Shown: positions 1 to 11,639 of the stretch, piece after piece
Layout: the number at the start of each line of letters is the position of its first letter
Numbering within the stretch: position 1 is the first letter of the stretch
NCBI GenBank assembly: GCA_004194705.1
Contig: SADC01000322.1
Span: forward strand, 1-64,000
Length of the DNA: 64,000 nucleotides
Reading direction: 5' to 3'
DNA from: Ditylenchus dipsaci
Taxonomy: Eukaryota; Nematoda; Chromadorea; Rhabditida; Anguinidae
Notes under the pieces: generated by a model
Database searches by the model: none
The model's input: the letters and a program-made list of their open reading frames with translations, nothing else
Told to the model about the DNA's origin: nothing
Program-made: the position numbers and the translations under genes

Positions 1-3000
1 TGCGAAAAGGCTGAAATATGCACGAAAAAGATATTTCTGCCACGAAAAACGACAATACCACGGGAAAAGCGGAAATGTGCACGAAAAAGCTGGAACTGTA
101 CCACGAAAAAGCTGAATTGTGCACGAAAAAAATTATTTATGCCTTTTTCTGTCAAAGACCAACCAAGTTTTGCAATATTTTGCAAGAATTAAATTTTTTT
201 AGTCATGAAATAACTTGGATCCCTCAGAATCCCACCCCGGAATGGCCAGAAGCCCTGAAAGTTGGTTTTGGGGGTTACTAAAGGGGAGTAAACTTTTTGC
301 GAAAATTCGTGAGCGGATCAGATCCCGGTCCGATCGGCTGAATCACTCAGAATTCCAGAGTTTATGGTGTTTTTGAGTGGTTCAGGGTGGAGTTTTGAGT
401 GATTCAGCCGATCGGACCGAGAGATTCTGATCCGCTCAATCGAATTTTCGCAAAAAATTTACTCCCCCTTTATTCTGGACTGATTCGGACACGCTGAAGA
501 TGGTTGATAGAGGTTAAAATGCCATTTTCTAAGGTATTTTTCGAGTTTTGGTAAAAGCGAGTTTTTTGTTAAATCAATTGTATCCCGATACTCGAAAAAA
601 CCATACAAAACCTTATTTCACCACTATCAAACCATCTTCAGCGTGTCCGAATCAGTCCAGAAAACAGGTTTCAAAACCCGAAAAAGTAAAAAAAAATTTC
701 ATTAACCTGTACTTATTTTATGTGGCCGGTGCACCACTCCGCACCGCCGTGCTTGGTGGGGCCAGTGCGGAAATTAGTAGGAGTCGGTGCCGTGCGGGTG
801 CCGGTGAGGAAAATCGTGAGGGGTCGGTGCCGATTCGTTAAATGATTTGTGTTAAATGATAAATTATTTGTGTCACATAAAGAGAAGTAATCGGCAAAAA
901 AAAGAATATAATAGACTCTTTTTCGTACAGAATTTCAGCAAACAAAGTAAAAACGACCCTAGTAGCGAAAACACCAACCCCCCCCCCCCCCCCCAAATTT
1001 TCCTTTTAAATTTAAGTAAAGAGTAGATAACCGCCCTCCCAAATACATGTCCAGACCCCAGAAAAATTGCGTAATACAATTATCAGTCACAACTTCCATA
1101 CGCTGGCCTACTCCTAAGCCTAAACTTGTTTGTCCAAAGAGTATTACAGCGATTTTGGGAGAATCAGATTTTAGGAAAAGAGTATTCTATACTAGCGCCT
1201 GAAAACTAAAGAGATATGGCGAATTTACCTATTGGCGAATTTACCTGTTGCGAATTCGAACTGGTTGCGAATGAGTATGTAAATTAAATTGGGAAAAGTG
1301 CCAGTTCCAGGATACTACCGAAATATTCTCGGATAGTCATATTGAGGATTTCATCGAATTGGACATGGTTCATGGTTTTTTTATATTTTAGCTCTTAATT
1401 ATACTAACTTTTCATCTGTATGATAGCTCAAATGAAAGCCCAGAATCTTGGCTTCATTTTGACACTAAAATGCTCATCCTGAACTTCAGGGCCTGAAGTT
1501 AATGATTAGGAAAAAATTTTGAATTCCCGGGCACCACCTCTTATTAGCGTTGGGCCTGCCTTTTTAAGTATATAAAGCAAAAACTTTCAGAATCTTGTCA
1601 TTTATCGCATTCGTCTCCGTCATAGTTAGTTGCTCTGTGTTCAAAAAGAATTTCGTCTGTGCTCCAAACAAGTGTCCCTGAAAAGAAAATGTGGAGCAAA
1701 TCGGAAGTGTCCTCTAGTCATCTGCTGTTGCATTGGATGTGTTCTTAGCTCTGCTTTTTTCGTCTATTGGTGGAATCATTGCTGCGCCTATTCGTCAAAG
1801 TGCTTCTGAATGATGGCTGAAACAGAAAAGTGAGATCTTTAGTGTTTGTGGCTTTCAAACTTTTTGAAAATTCCTTATTTTGTAGGTGGTTATCCGTTGG
1901 ACTGGCAAGACTCGAGATAATGCTGTGTTTCGTGATCGGTGACAAAAACAAGCTCTCCTTCACTCTGTTTAGTCCAAATTGCCTCGAAGATGATGGGAAA
2001 CAATCGAGTAAAAATTGATTACAGTACATTATCCACCTTGTTTACGGCGTTATTTTAGTGCTTCTATGTCGTTTGAAAATGGGTGTGAACTCAAAATGTG
2101 GTGGCAACGAAAGTTCGGGATGGATATTTTTATGATTGATGGCGTCGGGGGTAAAAGACGTTATTTATGCTCAGCTTAAATATTATTCTTTTCTCAGTCG
2201 CACTGATCATGGCTCAAAGTTCAGGTCAATCTTGATGGCAAGGACGCAAACTACTCTTTTGGTGGAAATTCTAATTCGGTACCGTGCCAGTTGAATTTGG
2301 ACAAGAATTCTGATGGAGACGGCTATCTGGCAAATGTATCGTTGACTGGGACTCCTGGCTGTGAATTTAAGGCTCTCTTCGTGGGTTTTTCTGCCTTCAT
2401 CGTTTTTCCTGAGTAAATGTGTTCACTTTCAGAAGTACAAGCAACTGGATGGAAGCAAACGACCGTCGCCCTCTGATGTTTACAGCTCTGCTTCAAATTC
2501 TTTGTCTACGCTTGCTATCGTTGGAATTGTCCTCGGAGTCGTCGGCCTTCTCGCTCTACTTGGTCTTGTCGCTTTCTGCTCTACTGCTATTTGTGAAGAA
2601 GAAACTCAATGAAGAGGAAAAAGAAGTCTCTCGTTCAACAGTTCCGAAACAAAAAAAGACTGTGGGTAAGACTTGCCCGCCAGGACCGAGGAAACCGACT
2701 AAGACTACGCAGCCTGTCCCATCTAAATACACTGAAAAAGGTAAGTCAATTTTATTTCATTCAATGCTCCAGCTCCAAATTTTCTGATTTCAGGAATCTG
2801 CGAGCGCTTCCTCCAAACTCGAAACTCTGAAGAAAATAGCTGCAGATCGCAAGGACCATGAGAGCATCCGGAGTGGAAATTGATGTACCGAATTATCCAT
2901 GGAAGAGACGCCGTGAGCATATGTACTGGACAAGACTCTCGAAGGACAAGTACGTTCCCAAGACGTTGAGACAAGGGGAAAGAAGAAGAAAGCATCATCA

Positions 3001-3638
3001 ATTCTTCAGAACACCTATTATGTATTGTATAAATCTACCGTGTATTTGTAATAAAACACCAGTTTCTGTGCTGGATGTCTTCATGTTTATTGACCCCCCC
3101 CCCCTCCGGTGTGACAGGAGGACAGGAATCGACATTTGGGGGAATCGAATTTGGTTTGATTTGGTTTGATCTTTGTAACCGAAATCGACGCCACGGTCGG
3201 AAATTCGCGTACAAATTCCAATAATGTTGGAAAATGTCGGCCACATTTTCCAAAAATATAAGAATTTGTCCAGGTTTATGGTGTTTTGAGTGGTTCAGGG
3301 TGGAATTTTGAGTGATCAGCCGATCGGACCAGATTCTGATCCGCTCAATCGAATTTTTCGCAAAAAGTTTACTCCCCCTTTAGTAATCCCCCAAAAAACC
3401 AACTTTCAGGGGCTTCTGGCTATTCCGGGTGGATTCTGAGGGTCCAAGTTATTTTATGACTAAAAAATTTGAATTCTTGCAAAATATTGCAAACTTGGTT
3501 GATCTTGGACAGAAAAAGGCATAAATTTTTTTTTCGTGCACATTTCAGCTTTTTCGTGGCACATTTCCGCTTTTCGTGGTATGTCGTTTTTCGTGGCAGA
3601 AAATAATCTTTTTTCGTGGCATATTTCCCCTTTTCGCA
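1..3638. mobile_element. Large foldback element with about 380-480 bp inverted arms and an internal gene
   Basis: The left arm (1 to about 480) begins TGCGAAAAGG and the right arm (about 3268-3638) ends CCTTTTCGCA. The two arms match each other as inverted copies over most of their length. Each outer arm holds tandem units containing CACGAAAA / TTTTCGTG. The inner arm holds a second, smaller palindrome (GAGTGATTCAGCCGATCGGA and its complement). Between the arms lie a poly-C tract (979-994), a copy of a dispersed repeat (about 955-1200) and a gene with introns (2225-2861). The left boundary coincides with the window start, so the target duplication cannot be read. Long inverted arms flanking a gene resemble foldback or MULE-type elements, but no transposase is visible. 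The superfamily is unassigned. Confidence 0.7.
2225..2861 (+). CDS. Unknown membrane-anchored protein gene carried inside the foldback element; frame-broken
   Basis: I do not recognise this gene. Three exons can be read: 2225-2380, 2433-2740 and 2794-2861, joined by 52- and 53-bp GT-AG introns whose acceptors are TTTCAG. The first exon encodes a polar, cysteine-containing segment (two Cys). The second encodes a hydrophobic membrane segment at about 2509-2580 (LAIVGIVLGVVGLLALLGLV), then a lysine-rich tail (KKKLNEEEKE and a KPTKTT stretch). The membrane segment and the tail lie in different frames. One extra T in the short T-run near 2571-2575 would join them. A poly(A) signal AATAAA sits at 3050-3055. 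The 5' end is not resolved. This is probably a type I membrane protein captured by, or native to, the element. Whether it is functional is unknown. Confidence 0.45.
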
Positions 3639-3863
3639 AAACCAATCGTATGAAGCCATGAAGAGAACTGTTTGTAGAGTGTTGTTTCCCGCGCCACCAA
3701 GGCATTGTCAGCTTGAAGATCGAGAGCTGCACCACCACCAAGGCTTTGAAACATTTCTTTGGAGATTGCACTAGAAGCTGATTTTTGCTGCGCTTGAGCT
3801 TCCAAAATAGCTTCTAGTTGTTCTGAATCAATTGAACTGCGCCAATTGTTGTGTTCTTGAGAG
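3639..3863 (-). pseudogene. Coding-looking exon fragment abutting the foldback element
   Basis: On the minus strand a clean reading frame runs from a good acceptor (polypyrimidine run then CAG, exon start about 3863) to the edge of the foldback element at 3638. It encodes an acidic/glutamine-rich helix-like stretch (SEQLEAILEAQAQQ) followed by EMFQSLGGGAALDLQ and FSSWLHTIGF. Its composition is less AT-rich than the flanks. The frame then runs into the CACGAAAA repeats of the element, so the element may have inserted into this exon. The rest of the gene would lie beyond the window's left edge. The protein family is not recognised. Confidence 0.35.
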
Positions 3864-4019
3864 CTGAGAGAGATAGCAGAGCGAACCAACAAGATAATTT
3901 ATAACGGACGAACGAATGATAACAATAGGACAACAGAGGGACACGAGTCAATAGAAGACTCGATGTCCTGTCAAGACAAATACAATTACGAATAACCTTT
4001 CCACACAACAAGAATAAAT

Positions 4020-4215
4020 CATTAGCGGAAATTCCGATCGGGATCCCGAAATTTTTGAGAATCCCGATCCCCGAAAATTTTGAAAATCGCGATCCCCGAA
4101 TACCGCCGGTCCAAAAGCCGAACCCCAAACCCAATCCCGATTCCGAAAATATCGAAAATCCCAATCCCGAATCCCGCCGGAACAAATCTGCCCAGCCTAA
4201 ATTGCTCAAAATTCA
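4020..4215. repeat. Degenerate tandem repeat of CCCGAT/CCGAAAAT units
   Basis: Short units such as ATCCCGATCCCCGAAAATTT recur across this stretch. Reading frames here exist only because stop codons are absent from the unit, so they are not called as genes. Confidence 0.6.
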
Positions 4216-7004
4216 AAATTTGCGCGTGAAAAATAATTTGGCGGCGTGAAAAATTTAATTTGGCGGTAAATCAGTAATTCTGCGGGTGAAATTAGTTACA
4301 GCCATTGTCTTAATTTCAAATTCCTTCCGGGACAAAAAAATCCGTATCTTAAATTGACTTCGAGTTTAAGATATAAGGGCATCGGGCATACAATCGACAT
4401 GCTGAACATGAATATGGTGTCAAATTTGGTTTTTACACCAAAAAACAGTTAATAAGGGATACAAATTAAGCTTTTAATGGTCATTCAAAGATTTTATTGA
4501 TTATTAGAAAAATGGCTTTGGCTCAGGCTTAATAACGACTCTTTTTTAATCACTTTAACAACAACCAAGGTTGATGATAACAATGTTTCAAAATTACTTC
4601 TAAACACTTCGCCTTGAATTTCTATGCATCGGTTGATTTCGAAGGAGACGGAGTGCAATTTAAAGGGGGCATGCTCGCGGCCGATGCAAATAATTCTTGC
4701 ATTTTCAAATGCGCGGGTACCAGGCACGCCAGAGATTTGAATTTCAAAATCAATTTCGAAATTCGAAATCATTTTCTTTTTTTTTTGATTTATCGTGACT
4801 TCTTGGTCTTTTCGCTCTCATTTTTTACGCTTCTTTTCTTACCGGCTGACTGTTTTGCTGTTTCAGCGTCAAAGATCTTTTCTATTTCATGTTTGTGTGG
4901 CCAGCTTGATGTTTTTGCGCATGCTAAGGTCCTTCTATTGGATTTTGCTGTATTAGATAAGTTTGATTTATTTTCTACGCCGTCATTTGCTTTTCTCTTG
5001 TTATGTTTTTCAGGTGTCTATCTATCGAATTTCAGGAAGGATGGATAATAAGGGTTCGTGCTTATAGGGTAGGCGTCTTTTCTTTGTTGTATCGTCAGCT
5101 TATTTTTAGGTTCCCTGCTCAGGTGCTTTCAGACTTTTTCACCCATAATTTACGCTGCGACTGCATACATTCTGTCGAAGTCACTCACAAATGCAACGTC
5201 AAATTTCGCTGACAACCACATGCGTCCCTTATTCTTTTACGTATTGACCGTTGATTTTGTCAGGTTGTATGTGGTCGCAGTGTCACTTTCTATGTGACTT
5301 AATGCCACACCCAAGGCAGTATGGCTAGGTCTTTGTAACATATCTGTCGGAGCACGTTAACTTCGTAGAAGAGGCTGCTTAGCGAAAGTGTTCCTAAGCG
5401 TCTGCTGGAATTATATATCACCAAATTTCAGGTTCAATCAATTGTTCTGCATCATGACCTTCGTCTACTCTAGCTTAGTCTGGGAATTAGATAAGCTTTT
5501 TTAATTTTTGTTTGTAGGTAAAATGGCCTAGTGCCCCCTGCGTCAGAAATTCCTGCGTACGCCACTGACCTGGGATGACGTACATTCGTGCATCGGAAGT
5601 ATCAAAAAGAAGAAGTCCAATATCGCTGGCATTAGATAAGTTTTCCCATATTTTCTGCCGTCTATTGCTTTTTTTCTGTGTGTTTTAGGGGACATTTGCG
5701 AGGTGGAAAATGAAAGGAATCAATCGAGACAAGCACTAACAAAAAATTAACAAGAAGATCGGCGATTCTTTTGGTCCATCGGGTCTCCAGACGCGACCAC
5801 CCCCCCCCCAACAAAATTTTTTTTTCAAAATCAGGTGTTAACCATTTCCAAGTAATTCTTATGCGCTGAAAACGATAAAAAGGTGTTTTCGGGCATTTTC
5901 TGACCTAAAAAGTTGATTTTTGAGATGCGCGCACTCACTTACCTTAAACATAAATCCGAGCAGGACTCTTGATCATAAAATGCATATGGAGACTCTTTTG
6001 CCTGGATCCAGTGACAAAACGAGGTAGAATACCTTGGTCCCCCAAGCAAAAAGTCGAATTTTGTCAAATTTTTTTTTTCTTCAAAAATCAACTTTTTAGA
6101 TCAGAAAATGCCCGAAAACACTTTTTCATCGTTTTCAGCGCATAAGAATTACTTAGAAATGGTTCAAACCTGATTTTGAAAAAAAATTTGTTTAGGGGTT
6201 GGGGGGTATTCGCCACTAGGGTCGAAATGTGTATTGGCGCAGAATCGCCGGTTTTCTTTCCGGACAAAGTGTCTGAACTGTGTTTGTTGTTAATGGTTCA
6301 CTGAATGAAAGTATCGCGTTAGAGATTCACTTTGAAAACATTTTGAAAAGGCGCCAGAGGCGCCAGTAAAACTAGTACTATATAACAGGGAATGTAACTG
6401 TACTTTTTAAAAAGATTTGTACTTCTTTGGGGCCCAAATTTTATTTTTATTTTTGAAGTTTTTAGTCAAATCTTTTTTTATGCTCAAAAATCAATAAGCA
6501 TTGGAAAAATGGCATTTTTTGACGAAAAATGACCAAATTGTACTTTTTTGGCCAGTGTACTTTTTTTCAAAATTTTGAGTTCGTACCCTGCTATATGAAG
6601 ATAAGTATACTATTTTTTTAAAATGAATTGCTCTACCACTTTTTATCATCATATTGAACTAGCTGATAATTCATTAGAAACTCAAATCGCAGGGCTACAT
6701 TCTGGTACAAAAAAATTGAAAAGTACTTTGTAATTTTTGGGACCCAAATCTTTTTTTTGAAAGTACTTTTTTAAAATATTTGTACTTTTTTCGTCCTCTT
6801 GTATGTTTCGCGCTTCTTTTTGAATTCCCGCAGAAAAAAGAAAATTGCCACGGTGCGTTTTTTCGTTGTATTTTTAGTCATTTATTTATTTGTATTTGTC
6901 TCTGTTATTTCTACCTTTTATTCTTTAAATTTTCATACTTTTACTATTTATCTTAACCAATTGCGTATAAAGTGTAAATAACTCTTAACAAAAGTAGTTT
7001 TAAG
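4216..7004. other. Intergenic stretch with a foldback repeat; no convincing gene
   Basis: Several open frames exist near 4614-5210, but they have no codon bias or recognisable motif. The only clear structure is an inverted repeat at about 5795-6207. Its outer arms run from the poly-C/CAACAAAATTTT end to the GGTTGGGGGG end and include matching copies of TTCTTATGCGCTGAAAACGA. Its centre contains the dispersed motif GAGATGCGCGCACTCAC also seen near 10837 and 63055. Confidence 0.5.
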
Positions 7005-7670
7005 GGGTGCACTACGTTTCACCGTCACTGTTTTCACGTTCACTATTTTCACCGTCACTATTTTCACCGTCACTATTTTCACCGTCGCCTATTTCACCGT
7101 CACTATTTTCACCGTCACCTATTTTCACCGTCACTATTTTCACCGTCACCTAAATTCACCGTCAGCATTTTAGGACCACTTTTTAGGTCTAAATTTTTCG
7201 AATATTTAAAATTTTTGGTACCAAATTGTAGCCCTGAATGTCAGCTACATTTTGGTACTACAATTTCTAAAAAAAACGAAAAATTTTAGTTCTAAACTTT
7301 AAAAGACGCTCTACCGTGATGAAAAGTGGGAGATTGAACGCCTTCTAAAGTTTAGTTCTAATTTTTTTTATTTTTTCAGAATTTGTGGTACCAAAATGTA
7401 GCTGACATTCAGGCTACAATTTGGTACAAGACTGTTTAAATTTTAGAAAATTTTAGATCTAAAAAGCGGTCCTAAAGTGCTGACGGTGAATTTAGTGAAC
7501 GGTGAAAATAGCGACGGTGAAAATAGTGACGGTGAAAATAGTGACGGTGAAAATAGTGACGGTGAAAATAGGTGACGGTGAAAATAGTGACGGTGAAATA
7601 GTGACGGTGAAAATAGTGACGGTGAAAATAGTGAACGGTGAAAACAGTGACGGTGAAACGTAGTGCACCC
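7005..7670. mobile_element. Foldback transposon with minisatellite arms and 8-bp target duplication
   Basis: The element starts GGGTGCACTACGTTTCACCG and ends with its reverse complement. Both arms are arrays of about 15-bp units (TTTTCACCGTCACTA left, its complement right). Inner arms at about 7165-7265 and 7355-7490 are also inverted copies of each other. It is flanked by an exact 8-bp direct repeat GTTTTAAG (6997-7004 and 7671-7678). An 8-bp duplication is typical of hAT- or P-type transposases, but no coding region is present, so this is a non-autonomous element. Confidence 0.85.
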
Positions 7671-7868
7671 GTTTTAAGCAGTTCGTGTGTGTTTTGGGGT
7701 CTGAAATTACTTAGTCGGTCTAAAACATCTAGAACATGTTTTCGTAGATTTAAGTCAGTTTAAAACTTTTTGTACCTTTTTTGCCAAATCCTTTGAATTT
7801 TCGCACGGTGATTCAACCTGATTTTTAATTAAAAAAATACATTTCACATTAAAGAAAATAGAATCTAT

Positions 7869-9491
7869 CGTATTATCTCTAATAAACTGGCCTCCTACGG
7901 AGGGTTGAAAAATGAACGGGCCCTCTCTAATAAACGGGCTCCCAAATACAATTTTTTTCTAAACTGTGTCAGATATTTTTTAGCATAATTTCCAGACTTA
8001 TTCCAGTATTAAAAAGCTAGTTTTTCAAATTCCATATGTTGATTTCGTGATATTTGCAATTCAGTATGGCCGACAACTGTTACTGAACTACCACAACGTT
8101 TCAGCCTTTAAGCTTCATTCTACAGAATCTGTCTCAGACAAAACTTGTAATATGACTTCTATTGTAGCCACAGAGTTCCGAAAAGTATTTTGTATATCAA
8201 CAATATGTCTGATTTATTTATTTATTTACTTTATCCCTTAAGAAGAGTTACCGTATTTCTTATAATAGAAGTCTTCTCCTATTAGAAGGGCCTCCTCTAA
8301 TGCCCTTTAAATTGGAACTTTTAAAGTTCTTGTCAAAATTTAAAACGAATCCGGTGTTGTAATTTTATTAAATAAAACTAACTAAATGAGAACAACTTTT
8401 ATAATAATAATTCTGAACAAGAACCAATATTTTATAACCAGGGACTTCTATTACATTACTATAATTACTGTAGTACAGTCAAACCTCGATTTAGTGGCAC
8501 CCCCAAAGTTCGTTCCCGCCTAGGGTCCGACACTTTCTTTAACCCAATTTTCAAAATATTTTATCGATTCTGTTATGACAGTCTGGTCGCAAATATCGTG
8601 AGGATTCCGATTTTGCCGATCGTTTTTTGAAAAGTAAACGAATTTTGGTTAAAAAGGTGAAACCTCGATATAGTGGCACCCCTTTTTTTGAAAACAGGTG
8701 CCACTATATCGAGGTTTCACTTTTTTAACCCAAAATTCGTTTACTTTTAAAAAACGATCAGCAAAATCGGAATCCTCACGATATTTGCGACCACACTGTC
8801 ATAACAGAATCGATAAAATATTTTGCAAATTGGGTTAAAAAAAGTGTCGGACCCTAGGCGGGAACGAACTTTTGGGGGTGCCACTAAATCGAGGTTTGAC
8901 TGTAGTCACTTGTCACACTATAGTAGTCACGGAAGCGCAAAATAGGACCTTGACGAAATCTCTGTTGCGCTTGGAAATATCAGCAAACGTCAGTTGCTAG
9001 ATAAAAAGGTCTAAACAGTAAAAAATAAAAACTTGATCATCAAAAATTCTGATGGATTCTCATCCGGGTTACTAAATTACATCCCTATCGCTCTCTTCTC
9101 CATTAATAACCTTCTTTAGCCTTTTTTGAACCGGGATCCTGACTGAAAAAATAAAGGCGAGATTTTGCATCCAAAATTAGGAATGTGAATCACACGTCAT
9201 GTGATAACATAACCAGCTTAGGAATTTGGATCAAGAACCTGTCCGCATCTCTAGCACCAACAACATAAAAATCAAACAATTGATAAAAACACAAAAAATG
9301 AATCATATATACTATATATTTGAAAAAGGAAAAAAATTGATGCAATTGGTATTGTTATAGAAAAATTTTCAAAAATTTTTTTGTTGAAAAATAAACGGGC
9401 TCTCTCTATTAAACGGGCACTCTCTAATAAACGGGCCCCTACGGGAGGGTTGAAAATTTAACGGGCATACCCGTTTAATAGAGATAATACG
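7869..9491. mobile_element. Composite foldback region bounded by CGTATTATCTCTAATAAAC ends
   Basis: The left edge (7869 onward) reads CGTATTATCTCTAATAAAC followed by a CTACGGAGGGTTGAAAA block. The right edge (about 9437-9491) carries the inverted copies, ending GAGATAATACGG. Related ends with CCGTATTTCCTCTAATAA occur near 25792, 48645, 52090 and 58522, so this is one of a dispersed family. A separate pogo-like palindrome (8476-8902) is nested inside. No transposase ORF is visible. Confidence 0.5.
8476..8902. mobile_element. Palindromic pogo/Tc1-like MITE with TA duplication
   Basis: The element is a near-perfect palindrome starting CAGTCAAACCTCGATTTAGT and ending with its complement. It is flanked by TA on both sides (8474-8475 and 8903-8904). 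Inside is a second matching pair, CCGCCTAGGGTCCGACAC and its complement. The CAGT... ends and TA target fit pogo/Tigger-type elements of the Tc1/mariner superfamily. Confidence 0.8.
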
Positions 9492-9542
9492 GAAGTTTTT
9501 AAGGGGTCCATTTTATTTTTGATTGTTTTTCTTTGAGAAATA

Positions 9543-9804
9543 CAGGGTGTCTCAAAAGTATTGGGTATTTTTTGAAAATTTTGTGTAGGTAGCCCCTTTG
9601 CCCGGTAGATTCCCGATTTTTCGGAAACTCCACAAAAATATTATTTAGAGAACACCGAAATTTTATTTTTTATTTTTTTTATCCCACTTTAGCTCAGAAG
9701 AAAATGATTAATAAGGCAGAGCAAGAAAATTAAAAAAAAATGAGAGATTAAGACAACTGTTGCGTAAATTTTCAAAAAATACTCAATACTTTTGAGACAC
9801 CCTG
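9543..9804. mobile_element. Tc1/mariner-like MITE
   Basis: Inverted ends CAGGGTGTCTCAAAAGTATT ... complement enclose 262 bp. TA precedes the left end and a diverged CA follows the right end. The sequence between the ends is AT-rich and non-coding. Confidence 0.65.
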
Positions 9805-9849
9805 CAGCTTCTTCTTTTAAACAGTTTCTGCGCTTTTAGCATGAATCAC

Positions 9850-11340
9850 TTATTTAAGAGCTCTCAGGTAGCTTAACTACATCATCAATTTTTTGTGGAC
9901 ATCGATTTGGCAAAGAGTTACTTTGGCAATTTTTGAAAAATCTGACTGTTTTGTATTTATATTTTCAATTTTCATATTTTCAAGTCAACTTTGCAAAAAT
10001 TCAAAATTTGTATTTAAATTGCAGTCCCGTAACCAAAAAGAGATATTTAAATACACATTTCAAGGCAAAAACAGACAAAAGGGGTTAAAATTGCTTATAT
10101 GAAAAGTTGGTATAGTAAAAAGGGCGAAATAGTATGTTTCCTCATGAAATAACTCTTTTATGGCAAAAGTACTTTTTTCGACCCAAAATCCTTTCTTTTC
10201 GAAAAATGTACTTTTTTGTGAAATTTCTATTCCCATCCTTGAAGTGAACATATAATTTGATGTGTGTTTTCAATTTCAGCCTTTTCGTATTCCGTAGGGT
10301 ATCCAGATGGGAACTACTGCGGGTTGATTGTTTTCAGCTAGGTAACAGTGCTCGGCAATGTCAATAAACTTTTTTTGGGTTGCAGTTTACAACCCCCCCC
10401 CACTGGGAGTGGTCAGATGGAGGAGATAACTTCATATTCGCGTTTCTCGACTCCGATTTCATGAGAAAGCCGGCTGTTTTTTTGGTTCTGAGAAAAAAAA
10501 ATTCGAACCACAGGCGGGGAGGTGGGTATCATGGTTTTTCAGTCAAAATTTCAAAAATTTAAATTGGCGCCTTTTGAATTTTAAAGGGATTAAAGGCTGT
10601 ATAGGAAGGGGAAGGGAATAAAAGGGCCACTTTTATGGCAGAACGATAGAAAAGTAAATATATGTATTCTTCGACTGCCTCACCATGTTTTTCAAATGGG
10701 CCGTGGCAAAAAGAGACTCTATACGCATTTTTTGATCAAGAGTGCTTCTCGGAATCATGTCTAAGGTAAGTGAGTGCGCTTATCTCTAACCTACCAAGCC
10801 ACCTGCGCTCCCTTCGGGGCTTGGGGGCTTAGAGTTGAGATGCGCACACCCACATACCTTAGACACAAATCACTCGAAAGTGACTCTGGATGCATGAAAA
10901 AGCATGCATACCAGAGTTTATTAAAGGGCATGCCAACGCCAATAAGTTTGATTTCAAATGTTTGAATTCCCGGCACCAGTTTTTCAGATGAAGACAAAAT
11001 GAATTTGAAATCGCTTTTCATTATGTGCCATAGTAGAGAGGTTTGACTGTACTACTCATTTGCGCAAAACTCATGAGTTTGTGCAAATGAATTTTGCGCA
11101 AAATTTTCAAAGCTAAAAGTTCGAATCCTAGTGGTAGCAGATTTTTTTTTGAATAACAACCATAAACTAGTTTTTGTAAGACCAGTAAACCTCAGGTTGG
11201 ATAGGAGGTCCACCTGGTACTTCTTTTGAATAGCCATTCACCTCGAAAATCCGATATTTTGGATTAAACTGAAAGTAATTAAAAATAAATGCACCCCATC
11301 CAAAATCGGGTCCTGAACACGGTTTGTTAAAGGACCATAG
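9850..11340. other. Intergenic stretch with dispersed repeat fragments
   Basis: I see no supportable gene. About 10725-10985 contains a copy of a dispersed repeat with GAGATGCGCACACCCACATA and CCAGAGTTTATTAAAGGGCA, matched in inverted orientation near 62975-63090. At 11110-11145 an AGTTCGAATCC motif resembles a tRNA B box. Confidence 0.4.
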
Positions 11341-11523
11341 CCGTCGCCGACAACGAGAATTTCAAAAGTTTGAATTTGCGCGGGACAGTTCTCTTTCGTC
11401 TTTCATTGTACTCTTTTGAGTCCTTCAAAGCAAGTCAAAAGAGTACAGTGCGAGACGAAAGAGAACTGTCCCGCGCAAATTCAAACATTTGAAATTCTCC
11501 TTGTCGGCGACAGCAATGGTCCT
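11341..11523. mobile_element. TTAA-target palindromic MITE (AGGACCATAGCCG family)
   Basis: The ends are AGGACCATAGCCGTCGCCGA and a diverged complement. TTAA lies on the left (11337-11340) and CTAA on the right. The arms meet at a palindromic centre with GCGCGGGACAGTTCTC. Related copies lie at 22769-22999 and 28846-29161, with a half copy near 13640-13675. TTAA targets are typical of PiggyBac or Kolobok elements, so the superfamily is an inference. Confidence 0.6.
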
Positions 11524-11639
11524 CTAAGACCAAAATGCTGTTTAACCAACTGGAATGTCAATACCGTGAGTAGTTACCCACTTTAAGGTGGTCGACCTTA
11601 AACTTTTGTAGATTATTCTGAGTAAGCAAACAAATTTTG

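Noticed and set aside
4614..5212. Overlapping frames of 144 and 69 codons
   Set aside because: No codon bias, motif or plausible splice partners; phenylalanine-rich translation typical of AT-rich noncoding DNA.
7020..7660. Regular direct repeats suggesting a CRISPR-like array
   Set aside because: Units are contiguous minisatellites without unique spacers, arranged as inverted arms, in a eukaryotic genome.
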